Assembly (NCBI GenBank): GCA_024704175.1
Contig: CP085629.1
Span: forward strand, 3,162,001 to 3,226,000
DNA: 64,000 nt
From: Paenibacillus sp. P25
GTDB taxonomy: Bacteria; Bacillota; Bacilli; Paenibacillales; NBRC-103111
Direction: 5' to 3'
The position numbers and the translations under genes are program-made. Under the pieces are notes generated by a model. The model did no database searches. It was given only the letters and a program-made list of their open reading frames with translations, and had not been told where the DNA came from. Shown here piece after piece: positions 40,802-51,143 of this stretch; position 1 is the first letter of the stretch; the number at the start of each line of letters is the position of its first letter.

Positions 40802-40838
40802 AAAAAAACCGGCTCCGAGCGTTCAATCGGAGACCGGT
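40802..40838 (-). terminator. Terminator overlapping the end of cvfB
   Basis: ACCGGTCTCCGA / TCGGAGCCGGT followed by seven T on the minus strand. The stem includes the last codons of cvfB. Confidence 0.85.
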
Positions 40839-41721
40839 TCCGTTCCTTCCTTCTTCAGGTACGTCCAACTGCCGTCCTGATAGACCAAGCCTTCTTTCAT
40901 CAGCTTGCCGACCGCCCGCTTGAAAGCCGATTTGCTCATCCCGAAGCGCTGGCTGATCAAATCCGCCGGCGTCTCGTCGGAATACGGCATCGCCCCGTTC
41001 GGACGCTCCCGCATGAAAGCCAGCGGCTTCTCCGCATCGACGTCCCGGCCGACTTCCTTGCGTTCCCGCATGGAACAGTTGACATTGCCGTCCTCACGCA
41101 CATAGGTGACCCTCACCTGGACTTGTTCACCGAGCCGAAGCGACCGTGTACGCTCCGTCGAATGAATCATGCCGATGACGCCGAAGCCTACGACGCCCCC
41201 GTCGCATACGACGAAGGTCCCCATCTGCAGAGGCTTGTACACCCGGGCCTCGACGATCCGGTTGCGCCAATCGGCCGGCGCGTCGAAGCAGAGCCGCTTG
41301 AGACGGTCTTCTCCGGCGAGCTTCGCCACCAGACGCCCTTGACGGTCGTGCGCCAGAATGGCGAACACCTTGTCCCCACCTGCGGGCGCAGCTCCTTCAG
41401 CTCCGGCGGCTCTCGGAACGGGAGCAGCAAATGACGCCCGAGTCCCATCTCAAGGAAGCGACCGAACCGCGGGTGAATGTCAACCACCTCCAGCGGCGCC
41501 ACCTCATCCAAAGTAATGAGCGGCTTCCGCATGGTGGCGGCAAGCCGGTCCTCCGTATCGTAGAACAGGAAGACCTCGACCTCTTGGCCGGGCTTCACCT
41601 CGCCGTCCGTTTCACTGTAATGCAGGAGCACATCCTGCCCGCCGCCGGTCAAGAAGTAACCGAGCGGCGAAACCTCACGCGCCACCTCGAGGCGCATGAC
41701 CTTACCGGCTTCGAGCTTCAT
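40823..41721 (-). CDS. cvfB: CvfB-like S1 RNA-binding protein (one frameshift)
   Basis: Protein with tandem S1-like domains and a C-terminal winged helix (LISQRFGMSKSAFKRAVGKLMKEGLV), as in CvfB/YitL of Firmicutes, which binds RNA and affects virulence-gene expression in Staphylococcus. N-terminal part: VLLHYSETDGEVKPGQEVEVFLFYD. A run of four C/G (41374-41377) needs one more base to join the frames at QVGDKVFAILAHDRQGRL. Repaired length is 299. The ATG overlaps the rsfS stop (ATGA), so translation is coupled. Confidence 0.88.
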
Positions 41722-42065
41722 ACCCGTTCGACCACTTTCGCATCGGACCACAAGCGCTCGATATTGTAGTACTCGCGGTCATCGCGGTGGAACACATGCA
41801 CCACCACGTCTCCGAGATCGACCAGCACCCAGCGCGCCGTATCCATCCCTTCCATGCCGCGCACCCTTGCCTCGTTCTCCTCTGCCCGCTTGCGGACCTC
41901 GGTGGCAATCGCCTGCACCTGCGTTTCGGAATTCCCGTGGCAGATGACAAAATAGTCCGCCACCAGCGAAATTCCCTGCAAATTCAGCGCTACTACATTC
42001 ATCGCTTTTTTGTCCTCGGCCGCGTCGACCACAAGGGTCATCAGCTCATCCGGTTGAATGGTCAT
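41718..42065 (-). CDS. rsfS: RsfS, ribosomal silencing factor
   Basis: Binds uL14 on the 50S subunit and blocks subunit joining when nutrients are short. 115 residues with VALNLQGISLVADYFVICHGNSETQ, then MEGMDTARWVLVDLGDVVVHVF and YYNIERLWSDA, all typical. The ATG has GGGAGGAAGA upstream. In the nadD-yqeK-rsfS run. Confidence 0.96.
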   Translation of the reverse strand: MTIQPDELMTLVVDAAEDKKAMNVVALNLQGISLVADYFVICHGNSETQVQAIATEVRKRAEENEARVRGMEGMDTARWVLVDLGDVVVHVFHRDDREYYNIERLWSDAKVVERV

Positions 42066-42099
42066 GTATCTTCCTCCCTGAAATGATATTACGATTTCC

Positions 42100-42678
42100 T
42101 TATCGGTTCTCCCGCCGCTGAAGTTCAGTCAAGAGACCGTTGCGCGAAAGCACGGTCAGCGGGTAAATTCGTCTTCCTTTGTCCAGCAGGAAGCGGATCG
42201 TGCCGTCGAAACCGGCGACAAGCGCTCCCTCAAGACTATGTTCGGCGATTTCCCGAATATTATGCACGCCTGGAAAGTCCCGGCCCGGCTCGATATAATC
42301 CGCCAGGCAAACCACTTTATCCAGCAGCGTCATCCGCTCGCGCCCCGAGGTATGGTACCGGATCGCGTCCAAAACCTCTTCATCGTCAATCCCGTACCGG
42401 TTCCGGGCCACGAATGCGCCGGCATGCGCATGCCAGAGCTCTTTGTCATAGTCCAGCAAGTCCTGGGGCAAGCCGTTCTCGCGGATGACGCGGGCCTGCT
42501 CCTCGACCGGCCAGTATTTGCACACATCGTGAAGGATCGCCGCAAGCTCCGCTTTCACCGGGTCGGCCCCATACCGCTTGGCCAGCAGGACGGCGGTCGC
42601 CATGACGCCCTCCGTATGCTCCCAGCGTTTCGCCGGCATTTGCGAACGGACGGATTCAATCAGCTCTTCGCGTTTCAT
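42100..42678 (-). CDS. yqeK: YqeK, HD-domain Ap4A hydrolase
   Basis: Symmetrical bis(5'-nucleosyl)-tetraphosphatase of the HD superfamily, degrading Ap4A to ADP. 192 residues. The HD ligand set is RWEHTEGVMATA (H), AAILHDVCKYWP (HD), HAHAGAFVA (H) and a late D in VCLADYIEPGR. The start overlaps the end of nadD by 23 bases, so the two are translationally coupled. Confidence 0.94.
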   Translation of the reverse strand: MKREELIESVRSQMPAKRWEHTEGVMATAVLLAKRYGADPVKAELAAILHDVCKYWPVEEQARVIRENGLPQDLLDYDKELWHAHAGAFVARNRYGIDDEEVLDAIRYHTSGRERMTLLDKVVCLADYIEPGRDFPGVHNIREIAEHSLEGALVAGFDGTIRFLLDKGRRIYPLTVLSRNGLLTELQRRENR

Positions 42679-43255
42679 ACAGACCGTTCACCTCGATATA
42701 TTCATTTACCCGGTCGGGCACCAGGTAACGCACCGGCTTCCCCAAGGCGCGCCGCTTCCGGATTTGCGTAGAGGAAATGTCGATCAAGGGCATCTCGGTC
42801 ATGCGTACCGACCTGCGAATGCTCTCCGGCAGCGAATCCTCCTCCGCATCATAGCCCGGACGTCCCAGGCCGATGAAGGTCACAAGCTCCGCCAGCTCGT
42901 CGATTTTGTACCATTTGGGCAGGTACCGGACCATATCCGCTCCGATAATATAATGAAAATGATACCCCGGATATTGTTGAACGAGCAGCTTGACGGTATC
43001 GATACTGTAGGAAACGCCGCCAAGCCTCAGCTCCACATCCTTGGCCCGGAAGACGGGATGGCCTTCCACCGCCAAACGGACCATATCCCATCGCTGCTCG
43101 GGGCCCGCGCCCTGGCTTTGCGCTTTGTGCGGCGGCACGTTCGTCGGCACGAACCATACCTCATCCAGCCCCATAGCCTCGCCGGCGCACTGCGCCGCGA
43201 TCAGATGCCCGATATGTATAGGGTCAAAGGTGCCCCCCATCAGGCCGACCTTCAT
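42656..43255 (-). CDS. nadD: NadD, nicotinate-nucleotide adenylyltransferase
   Basis: Makes deamido-NAD from nicotinate mononucleotide and ATP. 199 residues. Nucleotide-binding GGTFDPIHIGHLIAA and C-terminal ISSTQIRKRRALGKPVRY are diagnostic, with FVPTNVPPHK between. The ATG (MKVGLMGGTFDP) follows AAGGTGAGAGG; a start three codons earlier was dropped. Confidence 0.97.
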   Translation of the reverse strand: MKVGLMGGTFDPIHIGHLIAAQCAGEAMGLDEVWFVPTNVPPHKAQSQGAGPEQRWDMVRLAVEGHPVFRAKDVELRLGGVSYSIDTVKLLVQQYPGYHFHYIIGADMVRYLPKWYKIDELAELVTFIGLGRPGYDAEEDSLPESIRRSVRMTEMPLIDISSTQIRKRRALGKPVRYLVPDRVNEYIEVNGLYETRRAD

Positions 43256-43285
43256 CCCTCTCACCTTCTTATTCCCATCGTATGA

Positions 43286-43579
43286 TCAAACGGGAAGCTC
43301 GATTTTCTTATGCTCCCGCGATTCCTTATAAAGCACAATCGTCTTGCCGATGACCTGCACCAGCTCCGCGCCTGCCCCTTCCGCGAGCTCGGCCGCCACT
43401 TCGTCCCGGTCCTCGAGACAATTTTGCAGCACGGATATTTTGATCAGCTCGCGCACTTCCAGCGCTTCTTCAATATGCCGGATCAGATGCTCGTTGACCC
43501 CGCCTTTTCCCACTTGGAAAATGGGATTCAAATGATGCGCCATCGAGCGCAAATATCGCTTTTGTTTGCCTGTTAGCAT
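43286..43579 (-). CDS. yhbY: YhbY family RNA-binding protein
   Basis: Ribosome-assembly-associated KH-like (CRM) protein, 97 residues: MLTGKQKRYLRSMAHHL, NPIFQVGKGGVNEHLI and GAELVQVIGKTIVLYK. Known as yqeI in B. subtilis. The ATG is preferred over one eight codons upstream because the family starts at LTGKQKR. Lies between aroE and nadD in the standard order. Confidence 0.94.
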   Translation of the reverse strand: MLTGKQKRYLRSMAHHLNPIFQVGKGGVNEHLIRHIEEALEVRELIKISVLQNCLEDRDEVAAELAEGAGAELVQVIGKTIVLYKESREHKKIELPV

Positions 43580-43651
43580 CGGGCGTGTTCTACCTCTATT
43601 CATTAAAATATGACATCGTCACGGCGGATGCCCGGTTGGACCGGAAATCCG

Positions 43652-44503
43652 TCAATGAGACGTCTCTTCGAAGGAACGCTCGACCGCTTCGCGCATCGCG
43701 GCGATCGGCGCGGGCCGGCCTGTCCAATACTCGAAGGCGTAGGCGCCCTGGTAAATGAACATTCCGAGGCCGCTGTGAATGACGGCTCCCCGTTCCTTCG
43801 CTTCCCTCAAGAACCTCGTGATCCGAGGGTTGTAAATCAAATCGCTGGCGACGGTGTCCGGACCGATCAAACTCGTGTCCATCGGCACTTCATTCACGTT
43901 CGGATGCATGCCGAGGGACGTATTGTTAACGATGAGCGCGGCCTCGGATGCCACCTTGCCCACTTCGTCCAGGCCCAGACCGCTGACGCTGGCAAAGGAG
44001 CTCATCGAATCCGCCAGCTCCCTCGCCTTCGATTCCGTGCGGTTCGCGATATAAATATGCTCCGCGCCTTCCTTGGCCAGCGCATAGCCTACGCCCCGGG
44101 CGGCACCTCCCGCGCCGAGCATCAGTACCTTGCGCCCTTTAAGCTGGATGCCCGTCTCTTCCTTCAACGACCGGACATAGCCGATCCCGTCCGTATTGAA
44201 GCCGGTCAGCTTCCCGTCTTCGTTCACGATCGTATTCACGGCGCCGATGATCCGCGCGTCCTCATCGATCTCGTCCAAATATTCCATCACTTCGAGCTTG
44301 TGAGGAATCGTTACATTCACGCCGCGGAACTGCAGGGCGCGAATGCCGGCCACCGCATCCTTCAGGCGCCCGGGCAGAATATGAAACGCCGCATAAGCCG
44401 CGTTGATCCCCGCTTCCTCGAAGGCGCGGTTCAGCATGACCGGCGACTTCGAATGCCGCACGGGATCGCCGAATACCCCGTACATGATCGTATGACTATC
44501 CAT
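43652..44503 (-). CDS. aroE: AroE, shikimate dehydrogenase
   Basis: Reduces 3-dehydroshikimate with NADPH in the chorismate pathway. 283 residues. Substrate pocket: GDPVRHSKSPVMLNRAF, NVTIPHKLEVM (catalytic Lys) and FNTDGIGYVRSL (Asp). NADP motif: VLMLGAGGAARGVGYAL with NRT in IYIANRTESKA. The ATG of MDSHTIMYGVFG follows GGGGAAG; five earlier codons were dropped. Confidence 0.96.
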   Translation of the reverse strand: MDSHTIMYGVFGDPVRHSKSPVMLNRAFEEAGINAAYAAFHILPGRLKDAVAGIRALQFRGVNVTIPHKLEVMEYLDEIDEDARIIGAVNTIVNEDGKLTGFNTDGIGYVRSLKEETGIQLKGRKVLMLGAGGAARGVGYALAKEGAEHIYIANRTESKARELADSMSSFASVSGLGLDEVGKVASEAALIVNNTSLGMHPNVNEVPMDTSLIGPDTVASDLIYNPRITRFLREAKERGAVIHSGLGMFIYQGAYAFEYWTGRPAPIAAMREAVERSFEETSH

Positions 44504-44536
44504 CACTGGCTTCCCCAAATCAAGCTCCCCGTTTCT

Positions 44537-45666
44537 TCAGATCAGCGATTCCCGAACGGCCACCTTCACGCCTTTCGGCACGTGAATCACCAAATCCGCT
44601 CCGGCCTCGCTGTTGACTTTGATCCAGCCAAGCCCGGAGACGGACACATCCAGCGTCCTGCCCTTCGGTATCCGGACGGGATGCTTCGCCAGCTTCGGCA
44701 ACTGTTCCAGGTCCTCGCGGGACGGCGGGGCGAGCAGTTCTCCCTTATGCTCTTCGTACAGCTCATCCGCCCGCTCCAGCTTGGTCCGATGCGGAGGCGG
44801 CGCATTCGACACGTAAAACGTAAACGATTGACGCTCCCCTGCACGAAGTCAAACCGCGCCAGGTCGCCGAAGAAGATTGTCTGGCGTTCGTTCAATTGGT
44901 AGATCAGCGGTTTGATCGGCTTGTCCGGCATCACCTTCGGCAGATCCTTCTTGTCGATCAGCTCCGTCAGCCGGTGCTTGTACACGATCCCCGGCGTGTC
45001 GATGATGAAGGATCCGTCATCGAGCGGAATCCGTACCAGATCCAGCGTCGTACCGGGGTACTGCGACGTCGTCAGCTCGGCGTCGAGATCGCTGTAATCG
45101 CGGATCAGCCTGTTGATCAGCGTAGATTTGCCCACGTTCGTTGCGCCGACCACATAAATATCTTTGCCGTCCCGGTATTCGTCGAGCACCTCCAGCACGC
45201 GTTCGAAGCCCATATTTTTCTTCGCCGAGCAGAGGACGACCTCCACGACGCGAAGACCGGCTTCCTTGGCCTGACGCTGTACCCAGTTGACGATCCGGTT
45301 AAAGTTCGTCACTTTGGGGAGCAGATCGATTTTGTTGACGACGAGAACGACCGGGTTGTTTCCGACGAACCGCGGCAAACCCGCAATCATGCTTCCCTCA
45401 AAGTCGAACAAATCTACGATATTGACTACCAGTGAGTCCGTGGAGCCGACATGGTTCAGCGACCTTAGAAAATCGTCCTGGTCCAGGGTATAGCCCGCGG
45501 CATCGTTGTAGTTCTTGATCCGGAAGCAGCGCTGGCAAATGACCGGCGTCCGGCTCAGCGCCTTCTCCGGCACATAGCCGAGCCGTTCGGCGCTTTCGGT
45601 TTGCAGGGCCACGCCGCAGCCCGCGCAGCGGAGCGCTTCCCCGCCGCCATCCTGTTGTAACTTCAT
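44537..45666 (-). CDS. yqeH: YqeH, ribosome-biogenesis GTPase (one frameshift)
   Basis: Circularly permuted GTPase needed for 30S assembly. Zinc motif C-x2-C...C-x2-C (CAGC and CQRC) comes first. Then G4 (VVNKIDLL) precedes G1 (VVGATNVGKSTLI) and G3 (DTPG), the permuted order. A run of four C/G (44836-44839) needs one base to join FDFVQGERQSFTFYVSNAPPP and the C-terminal domain to ...KGVKVAVRESLI. Repaired length is 376. The ATG follows AGGTAGGG, 7 bases after yqeG. Confidence 0.95.
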
Positions 45667-45673
45667 ACATTCC

Positions 45674-46177
45674 CTACCTTTTCATTATCGTAAGAGCCGC
45701 CTTCTCCAGCCTGCGGTTAACCTTGGTAAAAAAACCTTCGTCCGCGAGCGAGATCGGCTTCACCAATATCGTAAACAGTCCCATCCGGTTGCCGCCGAGC
45801 ACATCCGTCAGCATCTGGTCGCCGATCACGACGGTCTGCTCCGGCTTCAGCTCCATCATGTGCAGCGCTTTGCGGAACGAAACATTCGTCGGCTTGCGCG
45901 CACGGTAAATAAAAGGAAGCGACAATGGCTCGGCGAAGGCGGTTACCCGGGCCTCGCGGTTGTTGGACACGATGACGACCTGGAAGCCGATCTGCCCTAC
46001 CACCTTCAGCCAATCGATCAGCTCCGGCGTCGCCAAGGGCGCCTTAGCCCCTACCAGCGTGTTGTCGAGGTCGGTGATAATGCCCCGGTACCCCTGCTTC
46101 CATAACCCGTTCAGATCTATGTCGAAAATGGTATTGACCTGCAAGCGCGGTATGAGCTTTTTCAGCAATCCTTTCAC
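45674..46177 (-). CDS. yqeG: YqeG, HAD-type phosphatase
   Basis: HAD superfamily hydrolase of the YqeG type, 167 residues. DxDxT motif is GIITDLDNTLVGAKAP; motif II is VVIVSNNRE; motif III/IV includes RKP and VVIGDQMLTDVLGGNRMG. Substrate unknown, related to PGP phosphatases. The GTG start has a TTATGGGG stretch rather than a clean ribosome site, so the start is less certain. First gene of the yqeG-yqeH-aroE run. Confidence 0.92.
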   Translation of the reverse strand: MKGLLKKLIPRLQVNTIFDIDLNGLWKQGYRGIITDLDNTLVGAKAPLATPELIDWLKVVGQIGFQVVIVSNNREARVTAFAEPLSLPFIYRARKPTNVSFRKALHMMELKPEQTVVIGDQMLTDVLGGNRMGLFTILVKPISLADEGFFTKVNRRLEKAALTIMKR

Positions 46178-46353
46178 CCCATAAGATGTGGCTATATACG
46201 CAAACTATACCATAATAGTCCTTTTTTTGCAAAAAGATAGCCCCGCCCAGGATAAACGGCCACGCCGTCCTTGTTATACTAGGGACCAGCGCGTTTTATC
46301 GAGGCCCGTGCGTCAGCTTAAGCCCGCGAAGACTTATAAAGTCTTACCTACGC
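46178..46353. other. Intergenic region between the transglutaminase gene and yqeG
   Basis: No gene seen. It carries repeat copy B, a short perfect palindrome AAGACTT-ATA-AAGTCTT (46329-46345), and an A/T-rich stretch before yqeG that may hold its promoter. Confidence 0.5.
46246..46337. repeat. Palindromic repeat element, copy B
   Basis: Starts CCCAGGATAAACGGC as copy A does. The arms differ from copy A but still pair (GATAAA..GTCC / GGAC..TTTATC), and it ends in GAAGACTTAT, close to GAAAACTTAT in copy A. Same orientation as copy A, so they are direct repeats bracketing yqeG to cvfB. Confidence 0.6.
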
Positions 46354-46382
46354 AAAAAGACGGGCGACCGGTGCTGCCCGTC
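46354..46382 (-). terminator. Terminator after the transglutaminase gene
   Basis: GACGGGC-N10-GCCCGTC followed by TTTTT on the minus strand, 11 bases past the stop. Confidence 0.8.
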
Positions 46383-46392
46383 GCCGTAATGC

Positions 46393-48622
46393 TTATTTCA
46401 GCTGGGAACGGAGCTTCTCCACAATCTGCGTCGTCTGACGCAAATCCTCCTCGGTTATATCCGAACGACCGTATTTGGCCTTCTCGAACACATGAAGCAC
46501 CGATTCCAAATCGGCCTTGAGCCACTTGCTCTCCCTGGTCCACCGGCGCACCGCCTCGCGCAGCGTTTCATGCTCCTCGCGAAGATAGCCCCTGCGCCGG
46601 AAAATCCGGAGCATCCGCTCGCACTCCACGATAACCTTCTGCTTGAGAAGAGAAGCCCGGCGCCGGCGTACGCGTTCCTTCAACAGTTCGAGCACCTGTA
46701 GTCTCCAGGTCAGCGACCCTAAAAGCAGAAGCAGCGCCGCTGCGCCGAGTCCAAACCATAGGTAGTTAGGCGCGGCGGCCCTGAACAGGCTCTTGAGCGG
46801 TCGCCGGTGCTTCGGCCGGGGCCGTCACCGGCTCCGAACTCAGGTCCGGCGCCTGAACCGCCCGCGGCATTGAGAAGCCCGCCGTCGGCTCGAACGGCAC
46901 CCAGCCGTACCCGCTAAAATAAACCTCGACCCAAGAGTGGGCGTCCGAATTTCGAACGGTGTACACGCCGCCGGCGTCCGGATCGATCAGCCCATGCTCC
47001 ATTTCGAAGCCGAGCATTTCCTGATCGATCGCCGTAGACCCGGAAGCGTAGCCCTTCACCCAGCGGGCCGGCAGGCCGAGGGACCTAGCCATCACCGCCA
47101 TGGCGGTGGAATAGTAGTCGCAATAGCCTTCCTTCATTTCGAACAGAAACCGGTCGACGAAGTCGCGGCTCCGGCCCTTGGAGAGATCCGGCTTATTGGT
47201 GTAAGAGTAATTGGTCTGCAGATACAGCTCCAGCTTTTTCGCTTTATCGTAAGGATTGGTCGCATCCTTGGTGATATCGGCGGCCAGGTCGCCGGACGCG
47301 GGCCGGCAAATTGTCAGGCGACTGAAGAAACTCCGCCCATTCCCGGCCGGTCGGCTCTTCGGTCGCCTGGCGCAGCGCCTCCTCATCGATGATCGGCATT
47401 TGCGAGACGACCGTATAGGTTTTGGGATACGGCTGTCTCTCGCTGATGCGCGGCTCCCCTGCTGGGCCGACCACTGCAGCGGCTCGAAGCCGGCTTTGAC
47501 CCCGTTCAGGTCGGTTACCCGCTGAACTGCGTAAGCACCGAACAGCACCGGAAACCGCTCTTCCCGCTGCAGCGTTACCGTCTGCGTAACCTCAAGCGTC
47601 TTCAGCTTGCCGCCGGCCTGCCGCGGATCCCCCGGCGACGGGCTGTCCGGCCGCACCGGATTCGAGGCGCCGCGCCTTTCGCTCTCGCTTTCCTCCCAGC
47701 CCTTGCCCGTGTAGAGGGAGCGCGTCTCGCCCCGCCAATAGCCGCGGTGGGTGGTATCCACCGTCATGACCGGCGTATAGTCAAACTGAAAGCCTCCGCC
47801 GAGACTCGAATCGCTGCGGCTGTAGCCGGAAGAGGAATCCGCCGCTTCGGTCGGAGAAACCTCCAAACCCTTGCCGGTCGTGAAATTCATCGGCTCGCCG
47901 CGGTACATCCGCCATGCCGTGTAGGGATCAGTTACCAGCGGCCGGATCTCCGGCATAATCGAGCCGACGAATACCGTCAGACTGATCAGCGCGATGATCG
48001 GCGCCGCAATCGAGGCGGGATATTCCGCCAGATAGCTCCAGGCCGACGGATCCTTTTGGCGCAGCCGCTGAAAATGGCTCAGGATCAGCAGAAACAAGCC
48101 GCGACCGACCATCATGGCCACTTGCGGCCACAGAAAGATCGATGAGAAGGAATCCCGGATGCAAAGGGCAAGGACGCTTACGATCATCATCACATAAATG
48201 CGCCACTTGACCTCAACCCACCAGATCACGGTTAAGTACAGCACCCAGGTCCCGAGGCCGAACCACAAATAGGGCGTCAGCTCGTACAGATTCAGGAACA
48301 GCCTGGAAGAGACAAAGTCGCTGAGCGGCATCGCTCCGATGATTCCGTAGCTTTCCAGTACGCCGACGTTCACGGCCACGATGGCGATGAGCTGCAGCGA
48401 GCCCCGAAGCGACCAGTGGACGCGGGGCAGATGCTCGAAAATCAGCGTGACCAGCGGCGTAAGCTGGACGATCATGAAGGTTTCCGGCGACCACATGCCG
48501 TCTTCCTTGGAAAACCAAATTGCAAACTGAAGCAAGAACAGACCCGACAGCAAGACGGTCAGTCGGTGCGGCCAATCCTGCCAAAGCAGGGTGCGCGACC
48601 AGCCCGGTGCCATTCGCATCAT
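46393..48622 (-). CDS. Transglutaminase-like membrane protein, TgpA type (three frameshifts)
   Basis: Membrane protein of about 740 residues: six or so N-terminal helices, an extracytoplasmic transglutaminase/protease-like core with Cys in KEGYCDYYSTAMAVMARSLG, His in DAHSWVEVYFSGYGW and Asp expected before PFEPT, one more helix (FGLGAAALLLLLGSL) and a C-terminal DUF4129-like tail (SVLHVFEKAKYGRSDITEEDLR). Frames shift near 47460, 47310 and 46790. It forms an operon with the upstream moxR and DUF58 genes, a conserved trio of unknown role. Peptide crosslinking or proteolysis at the cell surface is a guess. Confidence 0.86.
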
Positions 48623-49865
48623 CCGCTTCGCCCCCTAACAAGAGAGGCGGCTCCGCCAAATGGGAAACGGCATACCCTGCGAAGCCGCGGGTGTGCAGCT
48701 GGCTCATCCAGAGCTCTTTATGCTCCGCCGAGGGACATATCCAGAAGTGGCACGGATTCTGCTGCTGCTGCTTCAGCCACTGCAGCGACTGAAGCATCGG
48801 CTCGCCGGAAACCGGGGTGATCAGTGCGATAAAGCTCCCCGGAATCATCTGCTGCACTCTTTCTCTCAGCACCTGCCGTATGCTGTAGGCGCCGTCCGCC
48901 TCGACATCGATAAAATGCTGCTGGACGGCCTTCTGCTGGGCCTGAAGTGAATTCGGCTCAAAGTAAACCTGCGAGGCGCCGCTCGAGATGAGTCCGAGCG
49001 ACAAGCTCCGGCTTGCGCCGTAGAGGAAGAGCGAGGCCGCCACGGACACGGCCAGCTCGAAAGTCTCCGGATCGCTGTAAGCCTGATGCTCCCGGTCGAG
49101 CATGAGATACGTCTTCGGAAGCGACTCCCGTTCGAATTCCTTGGATTTCCACGTGCCCGTCTTGGCGGTGGCGTTCCAGTGAATACGGGATATCCGGTCG
49201 CCGTAAATGTATTCCCGCACCCCGTTGATTTGCGTCGTTTCCCTGACCGCACGGGTCGTTGTGGAGTGGTGGTTGGTTCCCTTGAGCATATGGTGGAACT
49301 GCTGCCATTCGCGGATCGGCACGGTTTGCGGCAGCACGGCGATGCTCTGCGGCAGATCCAGCTCGCCGCGGTGCTCGAACAAGCCGAAGATATCTTCGGT
49401 AACGCACTCCGTCCTGCCGAAGGCATAATGTCCGCGCCGGAGCGCCGGCGTGCGGTATTCCCATTCGCCGCGGCGACGCCAATCGGGGACGACCGTCGCC
49501 TCGAAGGTGAGTTCCCGGCCGCTCTTATGCACCAGCCTGTCCGTTACGAAGATGTAGGGTATCGGCCAGAAGCCGGGAATGTGCAGCTGCAGCTTCACAG
49601 AGAGCGAGCTTCCCGCTTCCAGCGCCATTCCGAATTCGGCATGGTTCACACTGCGGACGCCCTGCGTCCGCTTGATGCCGCTCCATTGCCCGAGCAGCAA
49701 ATAAACATTAAGTATCAGAATAATGACGAACAGCATCAGCGCCAGCTTGCCGCCCTGGAACAGCAAAAATCCGAGGTCGCCGATAAAGGCCGAGGCGACG
49801 GCCCAAAACTTCCGGCTGAACCGGGGACGTTCCGCCAGCTTCTGGGCGAAGGAAGTCCTCATCAT
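48619..49865 (-). CDS. DUF58 domain protein (one frameshift near the end)
   Basis: About 415 residues: two N-terminal membrane helices (ALMLFVIILILNVYLLLGQW), a beta-rich domain and the DUF58 core, YIYGDRISRIHWNATAKTGT with the von Willebrand-like LMLDREHQAYSDPETFE. As written the frame runs about 400 bases into the next gene. One base added to the run of five C at 48631-48635 ends it at GGRSG-stop, overlapping the next start (ATGA). DUF58 proteins partner MoxR ATPases; function unknown. Confidence 0.88.
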
Positions 49866-49866
49866 T

Positions 49867-50827
49867 TCACTTCTCCCAACGCACAGGAACTTTGACCCGC
49901 GAGAACACCGAATCCAGCACCGAGGCGACGGTAGCGCCGTCCATTCTCGCTTCCGCCTGAAGAATCAGCCGGTGTCCCAGAACATACGGGGCCAGATATT
50001 TCACGTCGTCCGGAAGGACGTAGTCCCGGTCCTGCAGCAGGGCATAGGCCTTCACCGCCTGGACGAGGGCGATCGTAGCCCTGGGGCTTGCTCCAAGATA
50101 GATCGAGGGATGCTCCCGGGTCATGCGGATGACGCCGACCAAATATTCAGCTACCGCATCGTCCAGATGCAACTGCCTGACTTTAGCCTGCATTTCCAAT
50201 ATTTGCTCCACATCCGCTACAGACTCCAGCGCTTCGAGCGGATGGGCGGTGCGCTGCGAGACAATCATCCGAATCTCCGTCTGCTCATCGGGATAGCCGA
50301 GGCTGAATTTCATCATAAACCGGTCCAGCTGCGCTTCCGGCAGCATGTAAGTACCTTCGAAATCGATCGGGTTCTGCGTGGCTAGCAGCAGAAAGGGCTT
50401 CGGCGGACTCATGGGTTTCGCCGTCCGCCGTGACATGCCGCTCCTCCATCGCCTCGAGCAGCGCCGACTGCGTCTTCGTCGTGGCCCGGTTGATTTCATC
50501 CGCGAGCAAAATGTTCGTCATGATCGGGCCCGGGCGGAAGAGGAATACCTCGTCCTTCGGATGATATATGGATACCCCGGTAATGTCGGTGGGAAGGAGA
50601 TCCGGATTGCACTGGATGCGGCGGAATTGGCCGTTGATCGATTTGGCCAGCGCCTTGATCAGAACCGTCTTGCCGGTCCCCGGCACGTCTTCCAGAAGCA
50701 CGTGTCCTCCGGCCAGCATCGCCGTCAAGAGGAGCATAATTTCATCGCTTTTTCCGAGAATGCAGGATTCCAAATTCGCCTGTATCCGTTTTAAGGCGGT
50801 AGCGTTATCTTTGACCATCGTTTCCAT
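49867..50827 (-). CDS. MoxR-type AAA+ ATPase (one frameshift)
   Basis: AAA+ chaperone-like ATPase of about 319 residues. Walker A is [16 protein letters not shown], Walker [26 protein letters not shown], and sensor 1 [24 protein letters not shown]. Frames join near 50395-50415, after TADGETH. The ATG ([15 protein letters not shown]) follows AGGAGGATC. It heads an operon with the DUF58 and transglutaminase genes, presumably activating or remodelling a partner protein. Confidence 0.92.
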
Positions 50828-51090
50828 CGTCCTGATCCTCCTCGAAGTAAAAAAATCGCATAACCGTATATACGGATTAAAGAGGCAAAAGGTTTTCAAT
50901 TCCAGCAGAAATTATCCATAAAATGTGAAATCTAGTACTTTCATAATCAATCAAAAATACGGGTTACCCTTCATTTTACAAGATTGTAAAAGAGCCGTAT
51001 ACATGCAAAACCGCTGAATTTGTTTGTAAAATTACACATTTTAGCGAACTTTTCGGAGCAGGCATCAACCGCTTTTTTCCCGGAAACGGC
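50828..51090. promoter_or_regulatory. Intergenic region between the spoVA-like operon and moxR
   Basis: About 260 bases, AT-rich, no gene seen. It must hold the moxR promoter on the minus strand. TTGTAAAAT / ATTTTACAA-like stretches (near 50980 and 51025) repeat in it, but I could not name an operator. Confidence 0.4.
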
Positions 51091-51123
51091 AAAAAAGCCC
51101 CGAGCCTTTCAGAGGCCCGAAGC
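51091..51123 (-). terminator. Terminator after spoVAE
   Basis: AGCTTCGGGCCT-CTGAA-AGGCTCGGGGCT followed by TTTTTT on the minus strand. Confidence 0.85.
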
Positions 51124-51143
51124 TTTACGCAAAATGACCGTCG

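Noticed and set aside
48213..48618. Extension of the DUF58 frame into the transglutaminase gene
   Set aside because: About 400 bases of overlap with a real gene; one base in the run of five C gives a normal stop with ATGA overlap.
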